In this document: piece after piece, positions 1-9,195 of the stretch
Layout of the letters: each line of letters starts with the position of its first letter
How positions within the stretch are numbered: the stretch's first letter is position 1
Assembly (NCBI GenBank): GCA_031279515.1
Contig: JAITII010000120.1
Coordinates: 1 to 42,853 of the forward strand
Source of the DNA: Deltaproteobacteria bacterium
GTDB lineage: Bacteria > Desulfobacterota > Desulfarculia > Adiutricales > Adiutricaceae
Direction: 5' to 3'
Length of the DNA: 42,853 nucleotides
Made by a program: the position numbers and the translations under genes
Notes under the pieces: model-generated
Told to the model about the DNA's origin: nothing
The model's database searches: none
What the model saw: only the letters and a program-made list of their open reading frames with translations

Positions 1-22
1 CAAAAAAGGAAGTCAAATAAAC

Positions 23-1969
23 ATGGTAACTTTGTTTAAAAATTTTCAACCAATACCTGATGAGGTAATGCTAAAAAAAAGGAATGGCGGTTGTATTAAA
101 CGTTCTAATCGTGCATCTGGCGAATACTATTCGTATTACGCACCCCATCACTCAGATAGTCACCGCGGTGAAGAATACCTTGGAAGACTTGTTAATAAGC
201 AAGAACAGATTTATTACAACAATAAGTGGGGGTTTTTTAAGTTTACAATCGAAAATGGTTTTACTTCGGTAAATGGTACCTACAGTCGTATTTTTGAAGA
301 TGGTCAAAATTTCTTTAATCTACGTTATGGCGATATTTGGCTCCTTCACGATCTTTACCACTCTACAAACTTTGAAGCAGTGCTTAAAAGCATAGTTCCA
401 TTTGATAATGACACTCTCCATGCCTTGTTAGCCTATAAATTAAGTGCACACGATAATGCATTTATAAATGCAAATGCTTGGTTTCAAAGATCATATGCTA
501 GAATACTGTATCCAAGCGCTGCTCTTTCATCAGATAGTATAAGTATATTTTTAAAAAAATTAGGAGAACAATCCACACGTGAAAAATTTTTTGATAACTA
601 CCATAAATTTCTAAATGACGATAAAAACTCGGATGTATTAATATGTAATAGTATTTTAATTGATAGTACAGGTGCTCAAAACGATATAAAAATAACTCTG
701 ACAGCTATGAATAACCACAATAGAGTTATAAATAATGAATTCAGGGTTATTTATGTAGTTGATCATGAAAGAAATTTGCCAATATATATGGATCAAGTGC
801 CAGGTAACGTTGTAGATGTTTCAACGTTGAAATATATTGTTAGTCTATTGCAATATCGTAAGATTTACATCAAATGCTGTGTTTTAGATGCTGGATATTA
901 TGGAGATGAAAATTTACTATATTTAGATACCATCAAGATTAACTATTTAGTTAGAATGTGCAACAACAGAAAATTATTTAAAGAATTAATAGAAAGAGAG
1001 AGCCAGGATTTAGGAAACAACGTTGATTACAGAATTTTATATCGAAAAAGATACTTGCATTGTAAAAAAGTTATATTAGAAAGTAATACTGATACAGTTC
1101 ATTATGCATATATAATTCTGGATTTTGAGAAAGAACAAATTGACAGAAATACAGTATATGCTAAATATACAGATAGAACAGAAATTTTGCACAAAAGCCT
1201 ATATTTTGGTAAATTCATCCTTTATTCTAACTTTAATATTGATGAAGCAGAAGTGTTAGATTTATACTATACACGCGAACAAATTGAACAAGTATTCGAT
1301 ATTTCTAAAAATAATGGAAGTATGTTGCCTTTACGAACGCATCAAGCTGATACTACAATGGGGCATCTATTATTATCTTTTATCGCTACTATTATATCTT
1401 TACAATTAAATAACAAGCTAAAAAATACAAAATACTGTGCGCATAGTGCATTAGATATAATGAAAAATCTTAGTGCCTACGTTAGTGATGAATTTCAGAG
1501 TGTAGAACCGCTTATTACTTCTGAAAAAGAATTAGCAACCATATTAAAGTTAAATCAAGAAAATCCTCTAAAAGTGGATCTTTCCAAATCATATACAAAC
1601 AAATATTTGAATAATTTGCGCGATAACCGCAAAAGGAGGCGCCCTAAAGGTAAGAAAAATAGCTCATTTTCTTACACTAACAAAAATAATACGAAAAATA
1701 ACTCGGATGAATCATTATCTGAAACTAAAATGACTCACCATACAGACGTAAAATCAAGACGTGGACGGCCAAAGGGTAGTAAAAATATCCGTCAAAGAAA
1801 TAGTCTTGTGTATAATAATTTTGATGCAGTTGAAAAACGTAAGCCTGGAAGGCCGAAAGGCAGTAAAAATAGGCCAAAAATCCATTCCCTAACAAACTTC
1901 AATAAAAATAATAGTGATAAACGTAAACCAGGGCGTCCTAAAGGTAGTAAAAATATACCTAAAGTCTGA
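23..1969 (+). CDS. IS4/IS1634-like DDE transposase with AT-hook tail
   Basis: Probable transposase of an IS4/IS1634-type insertion sequence, which would cut and join the element's ends. The expected acidic triad is visible: D214 in LIDSTG, D289 in VLDAGYYGDE, and a glutamate (about E422) in the YYTREQIEQVFD block, which resembles the Y-x-R-E-x-I-E signature of IS4-related enzymes. After the catalytic core comes a basic, Asn/Lys-rich tail of about 110 residues with four AT-hook-like repeats near residues 538, 579, 604 and 633 (RRRPKGKKN, RGRPKGSKN, and PGRPKGSKN twice). AT-hooks bind the minor groove of AT-rich DNA. The gene is clearly more AT-rich than the region from 2.3 kb on, which fits transfer. 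The left end of the element lies at or beyond the window edge, and I could not find a convincing pair of terminal inverted repeats. The family call is firm; the exact IS family is not. Confidence 0.85.
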   Translation: MVTLFKNFQPIPDEVMLKKRNGGCIKRSNRASGEYYSYYAPHHSDSHRGEEYLGRLVNKQEQIYYNNKWGFFKFTIENGFTSVNGTYSRIFEDGQNFFNLRYGDIWLLHDLYHSTNFEAVLKSIVPFDNDTLHALLAYKLSAHDNAFINANAWFQRSYARILYPSAALSSDSISIFLKKLGEQSTREKFFDNYHKFLNDDKNSDVLICNSILIDSTGAQNDIKITLTAMNNHNRVINNEFRVIYVVDHERNLPIYMDQVPGNVVDVSTLKYIVSLLQYRKIYIKCCVLDAGYYGDENLLYLDTIKINYLVRMCNNRKLFKELIERESQDLGNNVDYRILYRKRYLHCKKVILESNTDTVHYAYIILDFEKEQIDRNTVYAKYTDRTEILHKSLYFGKFILYSNFNIDEAEVLDLYYTREQIEQVFDISKNNGSMLPLRTHQADTTMGHLLLSFIATIISLQLNNKLKNTKYCAHSALDIMKNLSAYVSDEFQSVEPLITSEKELATILKLNQENPLKVDLSKSYTNKYLNNLRDNRKRRRPKGKKNSSFSYTNKNNTKNNSDESLSETKMTHHTDVKSRRGRPKGSKNIRQRNSLVYNNFDAVEKRKPGRPKGSKNRPKIHSLTNFNKNNSDKRKPGRPKGSKNIPKV

Positions 1970-2288
1970 TTTATGTCACATATTGGCATAAAAATGAATG
2001 ATATGCCCAAAATCTGGTACCCAGAAGGAAGTAAGTAGCAAAAATATTAATAAATTTATGGTGGGAAACAAAATTAAGAAGTTAGGTTCAGTATATAAAT
2101 GCAAAATAAAATTTGAAAAAATAGTTAGCAATAAAAATTCTAAGATATTTCTTAATAAAAGTCAACTAACATTTTTAGCGCCTATAACTAAAACGCTTCC
2201 TAAGTGCTTAATTTCTTGAAAATCGAAGGCATCTTGCGGACCCTTACCCATTTTTCCGAAAACTCGGCTGCAGGTGAAGGGCATAAAA
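1970..2288. other. AT-rich spacer after the transposase
   Basis: No convincing gene. The transposase frame stays open after its TGA up to a TAG at about 2036-2038 and encodes YPEGSK, which looks like a degenerate fifth copy of the RPKGSK repeat. The rest is AT-rich. An open frame at 1998-2219 has no ribosome binding site and no recognisable product. Near 2257-2268 there is a short CCGA/TCGG inverted repeat downstream of the minus-strand transporter genes, too weak to call a terminator. Confidence 0.4.
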
Positions 2289-3128
2289 CTAGACTTTTTT
2301 AATACCCTTGAACTCAAACATGTTTAAAAATTTTTTGGCCCTTGAAGTTTCAGGATTATTGAAAAAAACATCAGGTGGGGCATTTTCCACAATATGACCC
2401 TCATCCATGAATATTATCTTGTCAGCCACAGCCTTGGCAAATCCCATCTCATGGGTAACTATAACCATTGTAAGACCTTGGCTCGCTAAACTCAGCATGA
2501 CATCCAGCACCTCTCGAACCATTTCAGGATCCAAAGATGCGGTCACTTCATCGAAGAGCATCACTTCCGGGGCCATGGTGAGAGCCCTGACTATAGCCAC
2601 GCGTTGCTTTTGGCCTCCAGAAAGCTCTCGAGGGTAGGAATCGGCCCTATCTAAAAGGCCCACCCTCTCCAGCCAAGCTGAAGCTTTTTGTTTTGCTTCG
2701 GTTTTCTTGCGTTTCTGCACCTTTATTGGGCCTAGAAGAATGTTGTCCATAACATTCAGATGCGGAAAGAGCTCATAGTTCTGAAAGACCATGCCAATTT
2801 TTTGTCGCACCAGATTCCAGTTGGTTCCTGGCTTTGTCAGAAGTTCTCCGTCAAGCTCAATCTCACCTGAATCTATTGGCTCTAAACCATTTAAGCAGCG
2901 CAGAAGAGTGCTCTTGCCGCAACCAGATGGGCCTATTACCACTAGGACCTCGCCATGGTGCACATTCACACTTATCCCCTTCAAGATCAAACGTTCGCCA
3001 AAGCTCTTAACTATATCCCGTGCACAGATGACTATAGGGCGATCCTCAAGGGAAGGTTTTTCCCTTTGCTCTTCCTCTTGTTTACTTAAATTTATGTTTT
3101 CTATCATAGTTTCTGACATTATTGCCAC
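2289..3128 (-). CDS. polar amino-acid ABC transporter, ATP-binding protein (GlnQ-like)
   Basis: ATPase subunit that powers a polar amino-acid importer at the inner face of the membrane. Visible motifs: Walker [11 protein letters not shown]-loop [13 protein letters not shown] signature LSGGQKQR, Walker B VMLFDEV, and H-loop VTHE. The usual DEPTSALDP stretch reads DEVTASLDP, so the proline after the catalytic glutamate is a valine. The first 30 or so residues are a charged, non-conserved extension; internal Met codons near the N-terminus (residues 4 and 8) are possible alternative starts. At 279 residues it is slightly longer than typical GlnQ (about 240) because of that extension. It overlaps the end of the upstream permease by about 10 bases, so it is the last gene of a four-gene transporter operon read on the minus strand. 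Confidence 0.93.
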   Translation of the reverse strand: MAIMSETMIENINLSKQEEEQREKPSLEDRPIVICARDIVKSFGERLILKGISVNVHHGEVLVVIGPSGCGKSTLLRCLNGLEPIDSGEIELDGELLTKPGTNWNLVRQKIGMVFQNYELFPHLNVMDNILLGPIKVQKRKKTEAKQKASAWLERVGLLDRADSYPRELSGGQKQRVAIVRALTMAPEVMLFDEVTASLDPEMVREVLDVMLSLASQGLTMVIVTHEMGFAKAVADKIIFMDEGHIVENAPPDVFFNNPETSRAKKFLNMFEFKGIKKV

Positions 3129-3820
3129 CTGCCTTCCAAGTAGCGCGAGAAGAGTGAAATGGGATAACAGATGATGAAATAGATAAAAAATATGAAACCG
3201 TAAACCCAGACGCTGGCTAAATGATTGCGCATACCAGCTACCTCAACTATCTGCTGACCGACTTTCATGAGGTCTGGGATGTTAATGAAAAACACAAAAG
3301 GGGTCGTTTTTATCATCCTCGTGGTGAGATTTATGACCCCTGGCAGAAGCCTTCTTATGGCTTGAGGGACAATGATAAAAAGGCTTACCTGTAGGCTGGA
3401 AAGTCCCAAGGCCCTTCCAGATTCCCATTGATGGGCGGGAAGGGATGTAACCGAGGCTCTCACTAGGTCTGCCATCTCGGCGGCTCCCCAGATGGTGAAA
3501 ACCAAGACAGAAACAAAATAAGCCGAAAGGTTAATGCCAAAAACCCTGGATAGGCTGTAATAAAACAGAAAGAGCATGACCAGGATAGGCATTACCCTTA
3601 TGAACTCCAAGTAGATGCGCATTAGCTTTGCCACCACCCGGGTCTTAGCCGCCATGAGCAGGCCAAAGGGGATACCAAAGAGGACCGAGAGCCCCACCGA
3701 GAGCATGGATATCCAGACAGTTATCCATAGGCCCTCCATGAGGCGAGCCATGTTCCGTCCTGCTGTAAAAACACTAAGAGCCGAATCCAGCAAAGCGCGC
3801 CCTCCTTTCCAGATAAGCAA
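3119..3820 (-). CDS. polar amino-acid ABC transporter permease (HisM/GlnP family), second subunit
   Basis: Integral membrane subunit forming half of the translocation channel of the amino-acid importer. It has several hydrophobic segments and the cytoplasmic EAA-like loop that contacts the ATPase ([20 protein letters not shown], about residues 135-155), typical of HisM/HisQ/GlnP permeases. Its length, 233 residues, is normal. The start overlaps the end of the preceding permease by about 47 bases and its stop overlaps the ATPase start, showing tight translational coupling. Some of the first residues ([18 protein letters not shown]) may not be translated if a later start is used, for example the Met at about residue 24 or 27. 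Confidence 0.9.
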   Translation of the reverse strand: MLIWKGGRALLDSALSVFTAGRNMARLMEGLWITVWISMLSVGLSVLFGIPFGLLMAAKTRVVAKLMRIYLEFIRVMPILVMLFLFYYSLSRVFGINLSAYFVSVLVFTIWGAAEMADLVRASVTSLPAHQWESGRALGLSSLQVSLFIIVPQAIRRLLPGVINLTTRMIKTTPFVFFINIPDLMKVGQQIVEVAGMRNHLASVWVYGFIFFIYFIICYPISLFSRYLEGRWQ

Positions 3821-4430
3821 AAAAGAGCGAAACTGGCAAGATTATCACTAGGTAAGAGATTACCAGCATTAAATTACTTTCAATACTGTGTCCCTCTTTT
3901 AAGAGATCTTTAGCCAGATACATAAGGTCTGGGAGGGCTACTATGCTAAATACCGAGGTCTCTTTCATAAGAAAAATGGTTGAAGCACTTATTACCGGTA
4001 GTGACACAGCCAAGGCCTGGGGGAAGATAACATAGCGCAAGAGTTGCAGGCGGCTTAGTCCCAAAGAAAGACCTGCCTCCAGCTGGGTCTTTCCCACAGC
4101 AGAAAAGCCCCCGCGGAAGGCCTCAGCCATATAGGCGCCTCCCAAAAAGGCAAGGCCAATAATGGCACAGGTCTTACCCGGGATAAGGATCCCTAGGCGC
4201 GGGAGCCCAAAGAAGAGGAAAAAGAGCTGAACCATAAGTGGGGTATTACGGGCTAGCTCTATGTATATACCTGCCAGTTGCTTTAAAAAGGGTATACGAT
4301 AGTATTGCAGGACTGCACAAATGAACCCTATGACCAATGAAAGGATTATCCCAAAAAAGGCCAAAGTTACAGTGAGTTTGCCTGCCGCCCAAAATAGGGG
4401 GATGCACTTTATGGCGAAATCGAGGTCCAA
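3774..4430 (-). CDS. polar amino-acid ABC transporter permease, first subunit
   Basis: Paired permease of the same importer. Hydrophobic helices and the loop EAGLSLGLSRLQLLRYVIFPQ (about residues 137-157) match the EAA motif of amino-acid ABC permeases, and an ELARNTPLMVQLFF segment near residue 60 is typical of the HisM/GlnP family (E-x-x-R-x-x-P-x-x-x-x-L). The assigned start is a TTG preceded by a weak purine-rich site (AAGAG); no ATG lies nearby, so the N-terminus is uncertain by a few residues. It is separated by roughly 290 bases from the upstream binding-protein gene, a spacer that contains a stable hairpin, and overlaps the second permease downstream. Confidence 0.9.
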   Translation of the reverse strand: MDLDFAIKCIPLFWAAGKLTVTLAFFGIILSLVIGFICAVLQYYRIPFLKQLAGIYIELARNTPLMVQLFFLFFGLPRLGILIPGKTCAIIGLAFLGGAYMAEAFRGGFSAVGKTQLEAGLSLGLSRLQLLRYVIFPQALAVSLPVISASTIFLMKETSVFSIVALPDLMYLAKDLLKEGHSIESNLMLVISYLVIILPVSLFFAYLERRARFAGFGS

Positions 4431-4626
4431 GCTCTTATCCCCGGGGCTCGAATTACCCCTACTTTATAAAGCTTTAGCTTTAAGTTCCTAGTGGGCTGGT
4501 ATTTAATAATTTTCCTTTACTGCCCAACTAATTTTACTTTTTTTGCCACTATCCTCAAGCAAGATAGAACTTTACCCTAAAAGGCACATCTTTAACTGAA
4601 ATGACTTCTCTTGCCAACTAAAAAAT

Positions 4627-4667
4627 GGGAAGCTCCTAAGGATTTTTATCCCATAAAAGAGCTTCCC
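4627..4667. repeat. intercistronic hairpin in the amino-acid transporter operon
   Basis: Perfect 9-base inverted repeat (GGGAAGCTC at 4627-4635 and GAGCTTCCC at 4659-4667) with a 23-base loop, between the binding-protein gene and the first permease gene. Hairpins at this position in binding-protein operons commonly stabilise the upstream mRNA or cause partial termination, so the binding protein is made in excess; that role is inferred. A second short palindrome (AAAAGAC/GTCTTTT) lies just downstream at about 4678-4692. Confidence 0.5.
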
Positions 4668-4719
4668 CCACTAAACCTAAAAGACAGTCTTTTGGCAATA
4701 AACAAAGGTATGCCAAAAA

Positions 4720-5562
4720 TTACTTGGCTAGCTCCTCTGCCGTATAGAGGACTGTGGTGGGGTCCACAGTGTCTCCATAGACCGGAAGTAAAGTAGCATT
4801 GTAGTCATCAATAAAGAAGTTTTCCTTGGTAAGAGTTAGTATCTCGTTGTTGAGCCATTCCAATAGTTCGGTATTGCCTTTCTTGACAGCCGGTGCAATG
4901 GAATCCAGGCTACCTAAAAGGTCAATGCCGGTGGTAAAGCCAGGATTTTCTCTGACCCAGGCAAAGAGCAATGTATTATCATGGGACAACCCAACGCCTC
5001 TACCGTCCCTTAAGGCATTGAATGCCTCGGTGTTCTGGTCAAACTTCAAAAGTTCCACTTCCGGGTGATTCTGGGTGAAATATGAGTCAGCTGTGGTCCC
5101 CTTATTAACAATGAGCACCTTGCCAGCCAATTGAGCCACATCAGTTATGGGGGCAGAATTAGGGGAGGCTACCCCTAATGCCACCTTCATGTAAGGCGTA
5201 GCAAAATCCACGCTTTTGGCCCTTTCTTCGGTAAGGGTGAAGTTGGCCAAAACTATATCCGCCTTGTCCGCCAGCAGCACCTCTACGCGACTGGCTGCCT
5301 CAACTAAGATGAATTCCACCTTGTCCGGGGAACCCAAGAGATCTTTTGCAATCCTATGGGCCAAATAGACATCGTAGCCCTGGTTTTCACCATTTTCATC
5401 CACAAAGCCAAAGGGCGGCTTGTCGGAAAAGACTGCTATGCGAATAACACCCTTGGCTTTAATAGCCTCCAGTTCCCCTGCCGCCATGATGGGGCCAGAC
5501 TGTACCAGAATCAAGGTGAGAGCCAACAGGCTAAACATAATAAATATAAATGATTTCCTCAT
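4720..5562 (-). CDS. amino-acid ABC transporter substrate-binding protein (SBP family 3)
   Basis: Exported receptor that captures a polar amino acid and delivers it to the two permeases. The N-terminus is a Sec signal peptide of about 27 residues ending IMAAG, a signal peptidase I site rather than a lipobox. The mature part opens with GVIRIAVFSDKPPFGFVDENG and continues with GYDVYLAHRIAKDL, the classic family 3 start, and contains the hinge-side block ADIVLANFTLTEERAKSVDFATPY. The start is set by a strong GGGAGG ribosome binding site about 8 bases upstream of the ATG. It is the first gene of the minus-strand operon (binding protein, permease, permease, ATPase). The exact amino acid cannot be read from the sequence. 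A long AT-rich spacer upstream is the likely promoter region. Confidence 0.93.
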   Translation of the reverse strand: MRKSFIFIMFSLLALTLILVQSGPIMAAGELEAIKAKGVIRIAVFSDKPPFGFVDENGENQGYDVYLAHRIAKDLLGSPDKVEFILVEAASRVEVLLADKADIVLANFTLTEERAKSVDFATPYMKVALGVASPNSAPITDVAQLAGKVLIVNKGTTADSYFTQNHPEVELLKFDQNTEAFNALRDGRGVGLSHDNTLLFAWVRENPGFTTGIDLLGSLDSIAPAVKKGNTELLEWLNNEILTLTKENFFIDDYNATLLPVYGDTVDPTTVLYTAEELAK

Positions 5563-5915
5563 GAAACATTCCTCCCGCGATTTTTTTGGCTTCCCAAAAA
5601 GGCCGCAATTAGGCCAATTGGACCCTATTTTCGATTTTTTGCCTTCATCAAACTGGCATATTGGCTAAACTTCCTATCGGGGCCAAATCAATAATAACTT
5701 TGACATTCAGACAACAGTTTCGAAAATAGTGATAAAAAATCACTAGTAATTTTTATCTATAATACTAATTTACTGTCAAATTAAGATACATTTATATCTC
5801 AATTGATATTTTTTTGCTGTTGACAGCGTTCGTTCCTTTTTAGGTGCATTAATTATACACGATTTTAATTTTGGTCTAGCGTTAATTTTTTATATTGGCT
5901 AAAAATAAAGAAAAA
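5563..5915. other. AT-rich upstream region of the amino-acid transporter
   Basis: No gene. This 350-base stretch should hold the minus-strand promoter of the transporter operon. It contains an AT-rich inverted repeat (GATAAAAA at 5731-5738 and TTTTTATC at 5750-5757) with ACTAGT in its centre, an operator-like arrangement. I could not fix a single -35/-10 pair. The end of the nucleobase permease borders it, with no clear terminator. Confidence 0.35.
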
Positions 5916-7187
5916 CTAAGGCTTTTCCCTTTTACCCCAGTCCCTGAAGACCAAGTGCTCCAGGAATATCACCATAAAGGCGCCCATGACAAAACCGTTT
6001 TGTACAATGGGTCGCAAAAGTGCCGGAAAATCCTCAAATATTGCCTCCGGGCTAAAAGCTATCGCCAAACCAACCAAAAGGGGGAGCCCTATGGTGCAGC
6101 CAGTCTTAAAATCTGTGACCGCTCTGTCTTTCACTAGCATGGAAAGACCGCTTCCGAATTGGGAGACCATGGTGTAAAGGAGTAAGGTCCCCATGACAGC
6201 ATTGGGGATCACAGCTAAATACTGGATTAGTTTGGGAAAAAAGCCGCAAGCTAAAAGCAGTAACCAGGCTGGAACCATGGCGTATCTGGAGGCGCAGCCC
6301 GATGCCATGACCAATCCCGCACTCAAGGAAAAGTCCACCATCCCTATAACTCCCGTAAGTCCCGAGAGAATATTTCCTCCCCCTGCCACTATGACCCCCT
6401 TTTTAACCCTCCTGTCCATGTCTGTAGCGCTAAGGAGCCTTCCCACTGCCTCCACTGAGCCCAGCTCGTTTACCATTAAGGCCAGAAAACAAAAAATAAA
6501 GGCCAGGATGGTCCCTGGCTCAAAACTAAAAGAGATAAAAAAAGAATGATTGCCTATGTTGGCCGCACCATCTTCTGGAGAAGGCAAGCGGGAAATTCCA
6601 AAGATTAACCCGTAGACTATAGTCCCTAAAATAAGCCCTACAAGGACAGTTAAGGCCTTTTGGGCCCCCTTAAAGAATTCATTTAAGCTGACCAAGATTA
6701 AAAGTGAAAGCAGGCTGAAAATAAGGGTACCCCCGCTTTCAGATACCAGGCGCACTATAATAGGGGCCAGGGTAAAGACTATAAGTATCAAAATAACTAT
6801 AACTATCCTAGTGGTAAAAAAGACTCGTAGCTTGGAAAGGATGTTAGTTGCGCCTAAGATGGTGACCATAAGCCCACCCAAAAAGATGGAGGTGTAAATG
6901 GCATCTATCCCGGAAGAGATGGAAGCGACTATCCCCACCAGAATCACAGTAGCTGGCCCTATGATAAGAGGCAGCTTGTGTCCCCAAAGGACCTGGATTG
7001 TGCCAATAAGCCCGGTTACGACAAAGAGTTTTTGCAGATACCAAATCTGCGAGCCCAAATCCCCGTAATGGAGCCTGGACGTCACCACCCCGGTAATGAT
7101 AACGCAGGGGAGGGCCACCACCCACCACTGTAGAGCGTACAAAAGGAGTTGCCCCAAGGGGGGCTTGTCATCTACTTGGTATTTCAT
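5916..7187 (-). CDS. NCS2 family nucleobase (uracil/xanthine) permease
   Basis: Secondary transporter of the nucleobase:cation symporter-2 family, importing a purine or pyrimidine base through the inner membrane. It has 423 residues, about the family's usual length, and around 12-14 hydrophobic segments. Family features are visible: GHKLPLIIGPATVILVGI in the first quarter, corresponding to the substrate-binding region around TM3, and near residue 240 the block LMVNELGSVEAVGRLL followed by GGGNILSGLTGVIGMVDFS, equivalent to the conserved glutamate helix and the NCS2 G-x-x-N/T-x-x-x-G region. The glutamate in VNELGSVEA is at the place expected for substrate binding. Substrate specificity is not predictable here. 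It stands alone on the minus strand, without purine-salvage genes next to it, and I saw no purine riboswitch upstream. Confidence 0.9.
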   Translation of the reverse strand: MKYQVDDKPPLGQLLLYALQWWVVALPCVIITGVVTSRLHYGDLGSQIWYLQKLFVVTGLIGTIQVLWGHKLPLIIGPATVILVGIVASISSGIDAIYTSIFLGGLMVTILGATNILSKLRVFFTTRIVIVILILIVFTLAPIIVRLVSESGGTLIFSLLSLLILVSLNEFFKGAQKALTVLVGLILGTIVYGLIFGISRLPSPEDGAANIGNHSFFISFSFEPGTILAFIFCFLALMVNELGSVEAVGRLLSATDMDRRVKKGVIVAGGGNILSGLTGVIGMVDFSLSAGLVMASGCASRYAMVPAWLLLLACGFFPKLIQYLAVIPNAVMGTLLLYTMVSQFGSGLSMLVKDRAVTDFKTGCTIGLPLLVGLAIAFSPEAIFEDFPALLRPIVQNGFVMGAFMVIFLEHLVFRDWGKREKP

Positions 7188-7482
7188 AAGTTAGTAGCTC
7201 ATCTAAATACAAAAGGTCTTAAAAGCCTAAAAAGCCCTAAGGCGAGGGTAATTATGGGACCTTAAAAGTGGGTTTGGCTTTTATACAAGCGTCTTAAGAC
7301 TTGACATTATAGCGACTTTTTAAGGGCCATGTAAGTGCTAAATGGCTTTTTTGATCCAAAAAAGAGCTTTACTAAAAGGTGCCAATATTAGTGTAGAGGT
7401 ATTAAATCTCATCATTAAAGGGGATTTTGCCCTTTACCTGACTTTAGATCCACTTTTAAAAATGCGGACAGGGGGGTATTGT
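7188..7482. other. spacer with AT hairpin upstream of the nucleobase permease
   Basis: No gene. It carries a nearly T/A-only hairpin (CTTTTTTG at 7346-7353 and CAAAAAAG at 7357-7364, 3-base loop), between the small membrane-protein gene and the permease, both minus strand. It could end transcription of the small gene weakly, but the stem has too little G/C to call a terminator. Confidence 0.3.
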
Positions 7483-7677
7483 CTACTTTTTATCTTTATC
7501 TTTATCTTCTGAAGAGTCTTTTTTCAAAAACGGCACTGCGCACAGTGCACTAAAAATGCCGCATAAGGCTCCGGTAACGCCATTTAAGTTCCCAGTTATT
7601 TTTAACATTGTTGAGGATATGCCAAATACAACAGCCAGTACTATGTAAAATAAGCATCCTTCATTTTTATTGGACAT
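7483..7677 (-). CDS. small membrane protein of unknown function
   Basis: A 64-residue protein that I do not recognise. The middle holds two hydrophobic stretches (about residues 9-25 and 31-48) separated by a short polar turn (KITGNLNG), and it ends in a strongly charged tail KKDSSEDKDKDKK. The layout suggests a two-helix inner-membrane protein with a cytoplasmic tail. The ATG is preceded by GAAGG about 6 bases upstream, a good ribosome binding site, which together with the protein-like composition argues it is real. It is alone between the nucleobase permease and a long spacer, so the context says nothing about its role. Confidence 0.6.
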   Translation of the reverse strand: MSNKNEGCLFYIVLAVVFGISSTMLKITGNLNGVTGALCGIFSALCAVPFLKKDSSEDKDKDKK

Positions 7678-8164
7678 AACGACCTTCTTTCGTGGTAATT
7701 ATTGAGGGTATCCAATCATTAGACATTTTTCTACAAGCATTTAAACAAGAAATTCATATTACTTTCTAGAGGTAGGATGTTAATGTATGCCCCCACAGAA
7801 AAGTTAAATTTTGCACCATTATGGCGGCTGCAAAAGTCATGAACTATAAGTAAAGTAATCCTTAGAAAATGTGTACGTAATTAGGCGAGTTCTCATATTA
7901 ATCTAAATTCGGTAAGATTTTTAGCATCTACATAACAGCATATCTTGCTGACCTATTCTCTCATTTTAGATTTTCTCTTGCCTATCTTTTTCATTAAATC
8001 ACCAAATTTGATCCCAATCTCAGTCACAACAATTAAAAAAATAAGCGCAGAACAGTTTCCACCCTTGGTATTCCTATGATGAGCTGAGAATTTTTTTATG
8101 CGGTTATTAACATCTCACTTATGCCTTATAAACTGTTCTTATTCATCGGGTTTAGGTTTACCTC
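7678..8164. other. long AT-rich spacer
   Basis: About 490 bases without a supportable gene on either strand. It separates the minus-strand small membrane-protein gene from the plus-strand binding-protein pseudogene, so it should hold the promoter of the small gene and perhaps the old promoter of the decayed gene. I saw no clear repeat or RNA element. Confidence 0.4.
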
Positions 8165-9047
8165 CGGCTTCTTTTGGGGACCGGCCTTGCGGCTGGCACA
8201 CAAAAAGGCACCTTAGGCCGAATCACAAGAATGCCCCCTAAGGTGCCTATCGCCTCCTAGCCCTATGGCGGCCTTGCCTTAGGGCACCATAGTAGCCGGG
8301 GCTAAATCCCCGGGCTGCGGGAGTACTGCCGGAGATAAAAAGACTCTATGAGCAAGGGCAAATTACCTATTTAGGCCTCTTCACTGCCTTGGATTATGAG
8401 AAGAACAAAGCCTTAGATCCTGACCTTCTTAGTTTCCACTTGGGGTGCCATGGAAGAGCTGAAGTATATACGGTTACCCGCACTAGGCACCTAGGACGCA
8501 TCTATAAATAGCATCAAGACCCATCTTCATGCTCATGAGCTTTTTAGGTCCCTCTTGGGCGTCCAAAAGAGGACCAAAGAACGTATGGAACTAATGGGCT
8601 CCACTTTAAGGGACATAAAAACAAGGGGCCAGTGCCTCCCAAAGCCCAAAATTAGCTGGGAGAACAGGCGATTTAGCCCAAGATTTGGGAAGCGAGGCGA
8701 CTTTTGGCTGGTAGAGCTAATGGAGCGCAAGGGAAGGGACTATATTATGGAAGATATCATATCACAGTCTAGGGAAATAAGCTTGGAGCTTTTTTGCCAG
8801 ATCGAAACAGTCAGATATCTTCTTCTTCACTCCAATTTGGGCGAAGGCATACAAACTCAAAGAAATATGCTAGAATATCTTAGGGACCGCCTTTTTGGGA
8901 CCGGAATGTACTTTTGTGACATCAAATGAGCTCAACTGGCAGAACACAGGTAAGCTCCAGGATATAGCCTTGGAAATGGCAGCTATCATACATCCAAAGC
9001 TCTACCCATGTAGGAACCTAAATATTATTAAATTGCTTCCAGACTGA
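8165..9047 (+). pseudogene. decayed TroA/BtuF-like substrate-binding protein
   Basis: Remnant of a periplasmic metal/corrinoid-type binding protein, paralogous to the intact genes at 9196 and 19101. Translated pieces in different frames line up in order with the 19101 protein: RMPPKVPIAS near 8233 with RVPLERVIVAS; VLPEIKRLYEQGQITYLG and ALDYEKNKALDPDLL (about 8320-8430) with VKELYEKGTLSFVG and ALDFELIKTLDPDLI; LPKPKISW and GDFWLVELMERKGRDYIM (about 8640-8750) with SPKVPVSW and GSFWMAQLITLAGGDYIF; and LQDIALEMAAIIHPKLYP (about 8950-9005) with LDEIALDVGAVIHPELYP, ending at TGA 9045-9047. Several frameshifts, internal stops and missing segments, including the signal peptide, show it is not functional. 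The open frame at 8555-8929 is only one fragment of it. The intact paralogue starts about 150 bases downstream in the same direction, so this is a decayed tandem duplicate. Confidence 0.85.
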
Positions 9048-9115
9048 GGAAGCCTCACTCCAATGGATTCAACAAATACACTCCATAACTCCAACCTTGT
9101 GCAACCAAGAACCCT

Positions 9116-9137
9116 TTAAAGTCAAAACTGACTTTAA
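9116..9137. repeat. perfect inverted repeat upstream of the binding-protein gene
   Basis: TTAAAGTCA and TGACTTTAA arms (9 bases each) with an AAAC loop, centred about 70 bases before the start of the 9196 gene. No T-run follows, so it is not an intrinsic terminator. It is placed where an operator or a leader hairpin would sit; the function is not known. Confidence 0.4.
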
Positions 9138-9195
9138 CAAGAGATGGGTTTTTACTTAGATAACACCTCTATTTCATAATGGAGGCTTTGGAGTG

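Noticed and set aside
1998..2219. 73-codon open frame after the transposase
   Set aside because: AT-rich chance frame without a ribosome site; the protein-like piece nearby belongs to the transposase frame.
7346..7364. Intrinsic terminator after the small membrane-protein gene
   Set aside because: Stem is almost only A/T with a 3-base loop, and the T-run is part of the stem.
7188..7482. Purine riboswitch before the nucleobase permease
   Set aside because: Looked for the conserved purine-aptamer loops on the minus strand and did not find them.
8555..8929. 124-codon open frame as an independent gene
   Set aside because: Its translation aligns with the middle of the neighbouring binding proteins, so it is a fragment of the pseudogene.
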